NCBI RefSeq assembly: GCF_009755265.1
Contig: NZ_WPOO01000032.1
Location: forward strand, 1 to 13,892
Length of the DNA stretch: 13,892 nucleotides
From: Adlercreutzia rubneri
GTDB taxonomy: Bacteria; Actinomycetota; Coriobacteriia; Coriobacteriales; Eggerthellaceae
Reading direction: 5' to 3'
Below, one piece after another: positions 1 through 6,148 of the stretch (position 1 is its first letter; every line of letters starts with the position of its first letter). Below the pieces are notes generated by a model that saw only the letters and a list, made by a program, of their open reading frames with translations, did not search any database and had not been told where the DNA came from. Both the position numbers and the translations under genes were made by a program.

Positions 1-29
1 GGCGGGTATGGGGCTGTCAAGGTTCCATC

Positions 30-46
30 GAGGGATTTCCTCCCTC
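30..46 (-). repeat. Small hairpin at the left edge, downstream of the sigma-like gene
   Basis: A 6-base inverted repeat (GAGGGA / TCCCTC) with a 5-base loop. On the minus strand it contains a Shine-Dalgarno-like GGGAGG and is followed by an ATG at 28 that opens only a three-codon frame ending in TGA. Another minus frame from an ATG at 48 runs off the window edge but has no ribosome binding site. This could be the leader of a gene that lies outside the window. Nothing else is visible in positions 1-98. Confidence 0.3.
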
Positions 47-98
47 ATAGAGACGGACAGCTAGGTGGGCGAAACGGAACCCCGCACGGAGAAAAACA

Positions 99-551
99 CT
101 AGAAACCGGAAGAGAGAATCTCTTTCAGGTTCTCTCGCGCAAGACTGATGCTGCGTCTCACTGCGCGATCGGAGCACCTCTCTACTTCGGCTATCTTCGC
201 CGTGGGCATACCAAGCAAGTGCCTCATCAGAAAACGCCTGCGTTGTGCGGCGGGTATCTGCTGGAACGCTTGAAACAGCGCTTCGGATTCCAGTTTCTCC
301 ATAAAGATTAACTCTGGGTCTTTTTCGGGATTGTTAGGGGCAAGAGAGGCTTCGTCCATCGACGCCAAGTGTAGTGAGTGTCTTGTCTCGCGGCGCTCCG
401 TTCGCCAGAACTCACGCTGAAGTTCCTCTATGCCCTCGAATACTTGCCTGGGCAGATTTATCTCGGTTCGTTTGCCGTCGGGCGTCCTCACCACAATGCG
501 ATATTGGGCTTGGGAGTCGTCAATGTTCCTGCTTTCGTAAAATCGGGCCAT
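99..551 (-). CDS. Sigma-70 region 4-like protein of a conjugative-element type
   Basis: A 150-residue protein. Residues about 95-148 match the sigma-70 region 4 helix-turn-helix pattern: an IPAAQRRRF segment, then GMPTAKIAEVERCSDRAVRRSI as recognition helices, then a short tail. Regions 1-3 of a full sigma factor are absent. The charged N-terminal half contains a YRIVVRTPDGKRTEI beta segment. Small proteins of this build are common in Tn916-like and other integrative/conjugative elements of Gram-positive gut bacteria, usually near the regulatory and integrase end, where they are thought to regulate element genes. The start is ATG at 551 with AAGGAGC 6 bases upstream, inside a hairpin. The gene reads away from the metallophore genes. 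Family assignment is firm; its promoter targets and whether it is a true sigma factor are unknown. Confidence 0.8.
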   Translation of the reverse strand: MARFYESRNIDDSQAQYRIVVRTPDGKRTEINLPRQVFEGIEELQREFWRTERRETRHSLHLASMDEASLAPNNPEKDPELIFMEKLESEALFQAFQQIPAAQRRRFLMRHLLGMPTAKIAEVERCSDRAVRRSISLARENLKEILSSGF

Positions 552-554
552 ATA

Positions 555-585
555 TTGCTCCTTCGGTTCAGACCCGCAGGAGCAA
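555..585 (-). promoter_or_regulatory. Hairpin sequestering the ribosome binding site of the sigma-like gene
   Basis: On the minus strand TTGCTCCT (585-578) is the exact complement of AGGAGCAA (562-555), with a 15-base loop. The second arm contains the Shine-Dalgarno sequence of the gene starting at 551. An 8-base perfect stem over the ribosome binding site suggests translational control. This is visible in the sequence; function is inferred. Confidence 0.55.
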
Positions 586-599
586 CCGGCCGAAAGCGC

Positions 600-636
600 A
601 AAAAAGGACGGGCAGGACGTTTGGCTCCTGTCCGTC
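600..636 (-). terminator. Rho-independent terminator after the 49-residue protein gene
   Basis: On the minus strand GACGGACAGGA (636-626) pairs with TCCTGCCCGTC (617-607) over 11 bases with one G-U pair, with an 8-base loop. The stem is followed by CC and six T residues (605-600). This is the classic intrinsic terminator layout. It stands between the small upstream gene and the sigma-like gene, about 50 bases before the latter's start, so it could also act as an attenuator in the sigma gene's leader. Confidence 0.75.
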
Positions 637-677
637 TGGCGGATCGGCGGGTATTTATTTACATCCTCAAAGATGTG

Positions 678-827
678 CTACGTTTTGGGCAAATTCGTTA
701 TGCGCATAGTCCCATTGCTCTCGAACGTAAGCACGGTAAGCTGGCCCTTGCGTACTATTTCTACGCGACGCAGCTTTCTATCTGCCCGACAGACGAGCTT
801 GCCGAGCGCATTCCTTACGTCTTGCAT
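678..827 (-). CDS. Small conserved-looking protein, 49 residues, unknown function
   Basis: I chose ATG at 827 because a near-perfect GAGGAGGT lies 6 bases upstream; an in-frame ATG at 872 would add 15 residues but has no such site. The product begins MQDVRNALGKLVC and reads as alternating beta strands (VEIVRKGQLTVLTF, GTMRITNL), lysine/arginine rich, with one cysteine, no signal peptide and no membrane segment. From memory it resembles short uncharacterised proteins of clostridial conjugative elements, but I cannot verify that. Its position just ahead of a terminator and the sigma-like gene supports membership of the same element. No function is claimed. Confidence 0.6.
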   Translation of the reverse strand: MQDVRNALGKLVCRADRKLRRVEIVRKGQLTVLTFESNGTMRITNLPKT

Positions 828-858
828 ACAGCCACCTCCTCTCTGACGGAGCATGATG

Positions 859-1053
859 TCATGTTTGACCACATAGCGTCCCGACTTGAAAAGTCAAAAT
901 TCTGTCTGGTTCGACAATGGTGCTCCGCAGACTGTCGATCTTGGGGTGCTCTACGAGACGGATGGGTAATGCATCGTCACCGCTAAACTGACGGAAGATT
1001 CTCGCTCGGTCTATCGGTTCGCAAGTGTTTAGGGTTGTTGCGGGAGATTTTGC
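859..1053 (-). pseudogene. Possible remnant of a longer coding region (unidentified)
   Basis: A minus-strand frame stays open for 64 codons between an in-frame TAA at 1056 and a TGA at 859. It has no start codon with a ribosome binding site. The conceptual translation looks protein-like (for example IFRQFSGDDALPIRLVEHPK and STIVEPDRILTFQVG) and its last codons overlap the leader of the 49-residue gene. The tail vaguely recalls the C-terminal strands of large serine recombinases, but the resemblance is too weak to name it. It may be the broken 3' end of a mobile-element gene, or chance. Confidence 0.25.
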
Positions 1054-1070
1054 TTACGCCACAACAACCC
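1032..1070. repeat. Inverted repeat GGGTTGTTG / CAACAACCC
   Basis: Nine-base perfect arms at 1032-1040 and 1062-1070 flank a 21-base spacer. There is no T-run on either side, so it does not look like an intrinsic terminator. The same core recurs at 1124-1132 and twice in a hairpin at 1495-1527. A recombination or protein-binding site is possible. Confidence 0.5.
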
Positions 1071-1177
1071 CTTGGGCGTCATGCTGCAGCACAATGCATA
1101 AATATCCAATATTTTGTCTTAAAGGTTGTTGGAGCGATTCTGCTACTTTTCGGTCTTTGGCATGAAGCTGGAACGGA

Positions 1178-1204
1178 ATATCGAGCGGGAGTTTAACTCG
1201 ATAT
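1178..1204. repeat. Inverted repeat ATATCGAG / CTCGATAT, possible weak terminator
   Basis: Eight-base perfect arms (1178-1185, 1197-1204) with an 11-base loop. On the plus strand the stem is followed by CCTTTT, a poor U-tract; on the minus strand, downstream of the phosphopantetheinyl transferase gene, it is followed by TTCCG. It could stabilise or end the operon transcript, but it is not a textbook terminator. Confidence 0.35.
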
Positions 1205-1374
1205 CCTTTTCGACAAGCTTTAACAAGAAAGAAATGAATTGCATTATGATGCAAAGAGCCAAGCGATAGTCCTGATGAACGAAGTACAAAGCGCGACTTT
1301 AATCTGAGGGTGAAATCTGCGACTTGCGCTAAACTGCGAATGTCGACAGTTATAATACGGAGTGACGTATCGAA

Positions 1375-2094
1375 TCAAGATTCCGTCAAAGAGCCTGCTG
1401 TTGTCGTTATGAGGAGATTGAAAAATGGCACAAATGCCCATTGTCCGTTGCAGGAATATGATCTTTTTGATTTAAGCAGTTGGGCATGGTAGCGCCCAAC
1501 AACCAGTTCTTTGGGTTGGTTGTTGGGACGATGTGAATCCAGATAAAACATGACCTCGCAATCAGTGAAATCGAGCCACTTCCCATACGTTGGAAACCAT
1601 GCCTTGTAGACAGATTCTTTCGCGCTGAAAGTCAGCCTATCCCAAGATATATTTGGCTGACTGCAGGTAAGCTCACCCACCTGTTTTATCTCCTTCTTGC
1701 TCATTATCAAACTGTATACCTCTGATTCAATGGGGTTATTCGGCTCGGCGTCAATCCCGATAGTTCGAAATCGGTAATCTGAGGTGACTGCGGCAGCGGC
1801 ATATCCTCTGCAATGCGTAATGCTCCCGCATATGTTTTTGGGCCAAATCGGTTCTCGGTTGGTACCGATGAGGATAGGAGGGTCATTGAAGCCCAGATGC
1901 GAGAGAGCGTTGCGAGCACATTTGCGCCCAACGGAAAACTCTTTCAGGCGTTTAGAAGAAAAACTTCGTGATATTTCCTTTTCTTTCCCAATAAGAGGAA
2001 AACCGTAAAAAGACCCCAGGTATTCTGAAGAAAACACTTCCTCTGGTAGTAAGGAGGCTAAAAAACCGGAATTGAATTTAGGAAAGCCAATCAC
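1375..2094 (-). CDS. 4'-phosphopantetheinyl transferase, EntD/Sfp superfamily
   Basis: This enzyme moves the phosphopantetheine arm of coenzyme A onto the conserved serine of carrier domains, turning apo-synthetase into the holo form; here the expected target is the carrier protein of the synthetase at 12227. Visible motifs, in order: GRKCARNAL (56-64), the WPKNICGSITHCRGY core (84-98), the magnesium-binding IGIDAEP (112-118; D115, E117) and FSAKESVYKAWF (156-167; E160, K164). The length of 239 residues is typical of EntD. I chose GTG at 2094, preceded by AGGGG; no in-frame ATG occurs before residue 132, so the exact start is uncertain. It follows ahcY by 41 bases in the same direction and is probably the last gene of the operon. 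Base composition is lower in GC than ahcY. The identity is firm; the partner is inferred from context. Confidence 0.9.
   Translation of the reverse strand: MIGFPKFNSGFLASLLPEEVFSSEYLGSFYGFPLIGKEKEISRSFSSKRLKEFSVGRKCARNALSHLGFNDPPILIGTNREPIWPKNICGSITHCRGYAAAAVTSDYRFRTIGIDAEPNNPIESEVYSLIMSKKEIKQVGELTCSQPNISWDRLTFSAKESVYKAWFPTYGKWLDFTDCEVMFYLDSHRPNNQPKELVVGRYHAQLLKSKRSYSCNGQWAFVPFFNLLITTTAGSLTES
1495..1527. repeat. Ten-base palindromic hairpin inside the phosphopantetheinyl transferase gene
   Basis: CCCAACAACC (1495-1504) and GGTTGTTGGG (1518-1527) are perfect complements with a 13-base spacer. It is inside coding sequence, about residues 189-201 (the RPNNQPKELVVGR stretch), not a conserved motif of the family. 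The core matches the repeats at 1032, 1062 and 1124. Confidence 0.6.
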
Positions 2095-2135
2095 AGCACC
2101 ACCCCTAGTATGAACTATACACCCTTGTATACACT

Positions 2136-3392
2136 TTAAAAGTTCCAGCTGTTCATGTAGGCGATCTGCTCCTCGGTGAGGGTGTCTATCTTCACGCCCA
2201 GAGTCTCCAGCTTCACGCGCGCCACGCCGTCGTCGATGGCGGCGGGCACGTCGTACACCTTGTTCTCCAGCTCGCCCGCATGCTGGAAGAGGTACTCGGC
2301 AGCGAGCGCCTGGTTCGCGAAGCTCATGTCCATGACGGACGCCGGGTGCCCCTCGGCGCAGCTCAGATTCACGAGGCGCCCCTGCGCAAGCACGATGACC
2401 GTGCGCCCGTCGGCAAGCGTGTACTCCTCCACGAGCGGCTTGATCTCCTCCACCTTCACGGCGTGCTCGCGCAGCCACTCCAGGTTGATCTCGCTGTCGA
2501 AGTGCCCGGAGTTGCACACGATGGCGCCGTCCTTCATGTTCTCGAACGCGGGCGCGTCCACCACCTTGCAGTTGCCCGTCACCGTCACCCACACGTCGGC
2601 GAAGCGCGCCGCCTCGGCGGCGGGCATGACCTCGTAGCCCTCCATGTGCGCCTCCAGCGCCTTGAGCGGGTCCACCTCGCACACGATCACGCGCATGCCC
2701 ATGCCCTTGGCGCGCAGGGCGAGCCCGCTGCCGCAGTAGCCGTAGCCCGAGATCACGATGGTGCGCCCGCACAAAAGCCGGTTCGTGGCGCGCACGATGC
2801 CGTCGAGCGTGGACTGGCCCGTGCCGTAGTGGTTGTCGAAGCAGTGCTTCGTGTTCGCGTCGTTGACGTTGAACACGGGGTAGCCCAGCGTGCCCTCCTT
2901 CGCCATGGACGCAAGGCGCACCACGCCCGTGGTGGTTTCCTCGGTGCCGCCGATGACGCCTTCCAGCTTGTCAATGTGGGTGGTGTGCAGCGCGGTGTCC
3001 AGGTCGGCGCCGTCGTCCATGATGATCTGCGGGTTCGTGGCGATGACCGCGTCGATGTGGCGGCGGTAGGTGTCCATGTCCTCGCCGGTGACGGCGAACA
3101 CCTTGATGCCGAAGTCGCGTACGAGCGAGGCGGCGGTGTCGTCTTGGGTGGAAAGCGGGTTGCTGGCGCACAGCGCCACCTCGGCGCCCGAGGCCGCCAG
3201 CGCGCGCATGAGGTTCGCCGTCTCGGTGGTCACGTGCATGCACGCGCCGATGCGCACGCCCTCAAGCGGGCGCTCCTTCGCGAAGCGCTCGCGGATGGAC
3301 GCCAGCACGGGCGTGTCGCGCGCCGCCCACTCGATGCGGGCAAGCCCTGCGTCGGCAAGGTCGATGTCTTTGATGTCGCAGCTTTCGGTCAT
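2136..3392 (-). CDS. ahcY: Adenosylhomocysteinase (S-adenosylhomocysteine hydrolase), short archaeal/Thermotoga-like form
   Basis: NAD-dependent cytosolic enzyme that splits S-adenosylhomocysteine, the product of SAM-dependent methylation, into adenosine and homocysteine. The sequence shows CMHVTTETANLMR (51-63), NDANTKHCFDNHYGTGQS (177-194) with the expected Lys182 and Asp186, the NAD-binding GYGYCGSG (216-223) followed by EVDPLKALEAHM (239-250), and GHFDSEINLEWL (296-307). The glycine motif reads YC where many bacterial enzymes have DV, and the protein ends in SWNF instead of the common YRY; with 418 residues it lacks the insertion of longer bacterial and eukaryotic forms. These traits fit the archaeal/Thermotoga-type branch, some members of which act on S-inosylhomocysteine. 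Very GC-rich, unlike its neighbours. Gaps are 51 bases from cysK and 41 to the next gene. The role here is probably to relieve product inhibition of methyltransferase steps. Confidence 0.93.
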   Translation of the reverse strand: MTESCDIKDIDLADAGLARIEWAARDTPVLASIRERFAKERPLEGVRIGACMHVTTETANLMRALAASGAEVALCASNPLSTQDDTAASLVRDFGIKVFAVTGEDMDTYRRHIDAVIATNPQIIMDDGADLDTALHTTHIDKLEGVIGGTEETTTGVVRLASMAKEGTLGYPVFNVNDANTKHCFDNHYGTGQSTLDGIVRATNRLLCGRTIVISGYGYCGSGLALRAKGMGMRVIVCEVDPLKALEAHMEGYEVMPAAEAARFADVWVTVTGNCKVVDAPAFENMKDGAIVCNSGHFDSEINLEWLREHAVKVEEIKPLVEEYTLADGRTVIVLAQGRLVNLSCAEGHPASVMDMSFANQALAAEYLFQHAGELENKVYDVPAAIDDGVARVKLETLGVKIDTLTEEQIAYMNSWNF

Positions 3393-3443
3393 GGCGCTTC
3401 TTTCTTATGTTATCGACTGATCCTATGTCTGGTTTGGTGTCGA

Positions 3444-4373
3444 TTAATCCTCAAACAATTCAGTGGAAAAATATCGTTCGCCCGTATCGGGCAGTAAAGT
3501 AACCACTGTCTTGCCCGAACCAAGTTGCCGAGCAAGCTGACGTGCGGCAACCACATTTGTACCGCCCGATACGCCGCAAAGCAAACCCTCCTCACGAGCA
3601 AGCGCGCGAGCCTCGTTGATAGCTTCCTCATCGGAAACCACGCAGATATCGTCATAGATGCCCTGATCAAGGATATCGGGAATAAGCCCATCGCCGATAC
3701 CCATCTGCAAATGCGTTCCGACGCTTCCTCCCGAAAGAATCGCTGCGCTCTCCGGCTCAACGGCCCAAATGCATACATCAGGAAAAAGACGTTTGAGTGC
3801 CTGCCCTATACCGGAAATAGTACCACCTGTACCAATGCCCGAGCAGAATCCATGTATGGGCCCCTTCACGTCCTCTAAGATCTCAAGTGCTGTATGATAG
3901 CGATGCGCTAGTAAATTATCCCTGTTCTCGAACTGCTGTGGCACGTAAACACGAGGATCCTCGCTAGCCATACGCTTAGCCAGAGCGATGCATTTGGATA
4001 TGCACTCTCCAATATCGCCAGCATCATGTACGACAATTACCTCAGCACCATAGTGGCGAACAAGCTTACGACGCTCTTCCGACACGCTGTCTGGCATAAT
4101 GATGCGCGCACGATAACCGCGCACAGCACACACAAGCGCGAGCCCTATACCTTGATTGCCGCTTGTAGGTTCAACGATAATACTATCTGGCCCAATTTCG
4201 CCGCGGCGTTCGGCGGATTCAATCATCTGTAATGCCGTGCGCGTTTTAATGGAGCCTCCTACATTAACGCCCTCAAACTTAACGAGTATCTGTGCGGCAT
4301 GCGCTTCAGATAACCGATTGAGACGAACGAGAGGTGTATGCCCCATGGCTTGCAGCACATTATCGTAAATCAT
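3444..4373 (-). CDS. cysK: Cysteine synthase (O-acetylserine sulfhydrylase), PLP-dependent
   Basis: Fold-type II PLP enzyme that makes L-cysteine from O-acetylserine and sulfide. The start ATG at 4373 has AAGGAG 4 bases upstream. Residues seen: the Schiff-base lysine K43 in NVGGSIKTR, the substrate/PLP loop PTSGNQGIG (69-77), QQFEN (146-150), the phosphate-binding GTGGTISG (181-188), and the C-terminal LLPDTGERYFST (293-304). The length of 309 is normal. Base composition is near 50% G+C (30/60 in one sample), in contrast to the GC-rich genes on both sides. In this operon it can feed cysteine to the cyclization domain of the synthetase. Related enzymes make 2,3-diaminopropionate precursors or cystathionine, so the substrate is inferred from overall motifs and context. 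Confidence 0.88.
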   Translation of the reverse strand: MIYDNVLQAMGHTPLVRLNRLSEAHAAQILVKFEGVNVGGSIKTRTALQMIESAERRGEIGPDSIIVEPTSGNQGIGLALVCAVRGYRARIIMPDSVSEERRKLVRHYGAEVIVVHDAGDIGECISKCIALAKRMASEDPRVYVPQQFENRDNLLAHRYHTALEILEDVKGPIHGFCSGIGTGGTISGIGQALKRLFPDVCIWAVEPESAAILSGGSVGTHLQMGIGDGLIPDILDQGIYDDICVVSDEEAINEARALAREEGLLCGVSGGTNVVAARQLARQLGSGKTVVTLLPDTGERYFSTELFED

Positions 4374-4385
4374 GGAACTCCTTCC

Positions 4386-4404
4386 AAGGGGGTGCTAGCC
4401 CCTT
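4386..4404 (-). other. Short hairpin at the metK-cysK junction
   Basis: AAGGGG and CCCCTT form a 6-base stem with a 7-base loop on the minus strand, starting at the last bases of the metK stop codon and ending before the cysK ribosome binding site. No T-run follows, so it is not a clear terminator; it could be an RNA processing or stability element. Confidence 0.35.
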
Positions 4405-5695
4405 ATGCTAGCCTGCAGGTCTTTCGCAGATCCTCGGCGCGGTCGGTGCGCTCCCAGGTGAACTCGGGCAGCTCGCGGCCGAAGTGGCCGTAGGCGGCCG
4501 TCTTGCGGTAGATGGGGCGGCGCAGATCCAGCGCGTCGATGATGGCGCCGGGGCGCAGGTCGAACACCTCGGCCACCGCGCGCTCGATGGCCCCCACCGC
4601 CGCCTTCTCGGTGCCGAACGTCTCCACCATGAGCGACACGGGGCGCGCCACGCCGATGGCGTAGGCCACCTGCACCTCGCAGCGCGCGGCCAGGCCCGCG
4701 GCAACCACGTTCTTCGCCACCCAGCGCGCCGCGTAGGCCGCCGAGCGGTCCACCTTCGTGCAGTCCTTGCCGGAGAAGGCCCCGCCGCCGTGCCGTCCCA
4801 TGCCGCCGTAGGTGTCCACGATGACCTTGCGGCCCGTGAGGCCGCAGTCGCCCATCGGCCCGCCGATGACGAAGCGGCCCGTGGGGTTCACGTGGATCTC
4901 CGCGTCGGGCGAGAGCGCCACGCCCTCGCCGGCCAGCACCGGGCGCACCACCTGCTCCACCACGTCGGCGCGCAGCCGCTCGTAGGGCGCCTCCTCGGCG
5001 TGCTGCGTGGACACGACCACCTTCTCCACCCACTTCGGCGCGCCGTCCTCGTAGCGCACGCTCACCTGGGTCTTGCCGTCGGGGCGCAGGTAGTCGAGCG
5101 TGCCGTCCTTGCGCACGGCGGCGAGGCGCTCGCTCATGCGCTGGGCCAGGTAGATGGGCATGGGCATGAGGGTGCTCGTCTCGTTGCAGGCGTAGCCGAA
5201 CATCATGCCCTGGTCGCCCGCGCCGATGAGCTCGTAGGGGTCGTCCGCGGCCCCGCCGTGGGCCGCCTCCCAGCTCTCGTCCACGCCCTGCGCGATGTCG
5301 GGGCTCTGCTCGTGGATGGCGTTCACCACGCCGCAGGTGGTGCCGTCGAAGCCGTACTTGGCGCGGTCGTAGCCGATGCCGCACACCACCTCGCGCACGA
5401 TGGCCGGCACGTCCACGTACGCCTGCGTGCGGATCTCGCCCGCCACGGCCACGAGCCCCGTGGTCGCAAGCGTCTCGCACGCGCAGCGCATCCGCGACAC
5501 GTCGGCGGGCTGCCCGCTGGGGGCGATGTAGCCCTCGCGCTCGAGCTCTATCTCCTTGGAGATGATGGCGTCCAAGATGGCGTCCGATATCTGGTCGCAC
5601 ATCTTGTCGGGATGCCCCTCGGTGACGGATTCGGACGTGAACAGGTAGGATTTTGGCAAAGCGATCGATAAGCTTGGCCTTTGCTCTATCGTCAT
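4403..5695 (-). CDS. metK: S-adenosylmethionine synthetase
   Basis: Makes S-adenosylmethionine from ATP and methionine. ATG at 5695 has AGAGAG 7 bases upstream. Signature segments: TEGHPDKMCDQISDAILDAI (25-44) with the ATP/Mg residues H28, D30 and K31; GAGDQGMMFGYACNET (158-173), the family's first signature; DGKTQVSVRY (206-215); GGPMGDCGLTGRK (278-290); and the second signature GGGAFSGKD (303-311) followed by KVDRSAAY. The protein has 430 residues, longer than the common 380-400, partly because about 20 extra residues (roughly 48-68) sit between the first motif and CACETLATTG. All catalytic motifs are intact. It is GC-rich (43/60 in one sample), starts 58 bases after the metalloregulator gene and is followed 29 bases later by cysK. 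In context it can supply methyl donor to methyltransferase domains of a synthetase, but it could also be the genome's only copy. Confidence 0.95.
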   Translation of the reverse strand: MTIEQRPSLSIALPKSYLFTSESVTEGHPDKMCDQISDAILDAIISKEIELEREGYIAPSGQPADVSRMRCACETLATTGLVAVAGEIRTQAYVDVPAIVREVVCGIGYDRAKYGFDGTTCGVVNAIHEQSPDIAQGVDESWEAAHGGAADDPYELIGAGDQGMMFGYACNETSTLMPMPIYLAQRMSERLAAVRKDGTLDYLRPDGKTQVSVRYEDGAPKWVEKVVVSTQHAEEAPYERLRADVVEQVVRPVLAGEGVALSPDAEIHVNPTGRFVIGGPMGDCGLTGRKVIVDTYGGMGRHGGGAFSGKDCTKVDRSAAYAARWVAKNVVAAGLAARCEVQVAYAIGVARPVSLMVETFGTEKAAVGAIERAVAEVFDLRPGAIIDALDLRRPIYRKTAAYGHFGRELPEFTWERTDRAEDLRKTCRLA

Positions 5696-5753
5696 TTCAA
5701 TTCTCTCTATACTTTAGATTGCCCATTATCCAGCTTATTTAGGTTGATGACCC

Positions 5754-6134
5754 TTATTGGACGTCCATCTTGCTCGACAGCTCCTTTTTTAAAGCCTGAT
5801 ATGACTCTTCGCTCATTGCGTGCTCCATGCGACAGGCATCCCTTTGTGCAATTTCAGTCGGAATGCCAAGGTTGGTAAGAACCTTGAAGAAGAAGCAATG
5901 GCGGTCGTAAACTCTTTCAGCGATTTTGCGTCCCCCATTTGAAAGGCGAACCAAACCTCGAGGCCTAAATTCAACATATCCTTCCGCGCTCAAGGAGGAC
6001 ATAGCTTTTGATATGCTCGCCTTGGAAAAACCCATTCTACTGGCCATATCCACTTGCCTTACAAAACCACCAGAACGAGTTTCGAGAATAAGCAGGTTTT
6101 CTAGATAGTCTTCCCTTGACTCACTCAAAGTCAT
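5754..6134 (-). CDS. MntR/DtxR-family metal-dependent transcriptional regulator (short form)
   Basis: Dimeric metal-sensing repressor of the DtxR/MntR class. The N-terminal winged helix covers about residues 4-66 (VRQVDMASRMGFSKASISKAMSSL, then a wing with RGLVRLSNGG); the dimerization/metal domain covers about 70-120 (ERVYDRHC, RDACRMEHAMS). By alignment with DtxR and MntR the likely metal ligands are D9, E12, H79, C101, E104 and H105. D9/E12 resemble manganese-type MntR, while C101 resembles iron-type DtxR, so the metal cannot be told. There is no C-terminal SH3-like domain. I chose ATG at 6134 (126 residues, GAGGTGG just upstream); a GTG at 6143 would add three residues. It lies 14 bases after the second ABC gene, so it is likely co-transcribed with the transporter it may control. 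Confidence 0.88.
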   Translation of the reverse strand: MTLSESREDYLENLLILETRSGGFVRQVDMASRMGFSKASISKAMSSLSAEGYVEFRPRGLVRLSNGGRKIAERVYDRHCFFFKVLTNLGIPTEIAQRDACRMEHAMSEESYQALKKELSSKMDVQ

Positions 6135-6148
6135 CAGTTCCACCTCAC

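Larger units (their letters stand above)
828..1374. other. Gene-poor junction between the mobile-element fragment and the metallophore operon
   Basis: About 550 bases without a convincing gene. It holds the 64-codon frame remnant (859-1053), an inverted repeat GGGTTGTTG / CAACAACCC (1032-1070), another copy of the core GGTTGTTGG (1124-1132), and an 8-base perfect inverted repeat (1178-1204). A 36-codon plus-strand frame (1162-1269) contains that last hairpin and has no other coding sign. No tRNA or clear attachment site was seen. The 3' end of the operon's transcript should lie here. Confidence 0.6.

Noticed and set aside
378..986. Long plus-strand open frame of 202 codons over the sigma-like gene and small gene
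   Set aside because: It lies opposite two better-supported minus-strand genes with good ribosome binding sites, has no domain pattern and its start lacks a binding site.
1162..1269. A 36-codon plus-strand frame starting at ATG
   Set aside because: No Shine-Dalgarno sequence and a perfect 8-base inverted repeat within it; more likely non-coding.
1351..1356. Perfect TATAAT on the plus strand near the end of the operon
   Set aside because: No -35 at 16-18 bases (the nearest TTGCGC is 21 away) and no plus-strand gene follows.
2116..2131. TATACA-AGGG-TGTATA palindrome between ahcY and the phosphopantetheinyl transferase gene
   Set aside because: Short, AT-rich and in a 41-base intra-operon gap; symmetry of this size is easily due to chance.
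2095..2772. N-terminal extension of the phosphopantetheinyl transferase frame into ahcY
   Set aside because: The upstream part is an Arg/Gly/Ala-rich shadow of ahcY; family homology begins only downstream of the GTG at 2094.
2280..3497. Plus-strand frame of 405 codons opposite ahcY
   Set aside because: Composition dominated by His, Arg, Ala and Val, the mark of a mirror frame of a GC-rich gene; ahcY on the other strand has all its motifs.
4484..5671. Plus-strand frame of 395 codons and a second minus frame over metK
   Set aside because: Both are low-complexity shadows of the metK coding sequence in a GC-rich stretch.
5739..5756. DtxR-box-like TTAGGTT-gatg-ACCCTTA just upstream of metK
   Set aside because: Only 5 of 7 arm positions are symmetric, and it overlaps the stop codon of the regulator gene, so it is not convincing as an operator.
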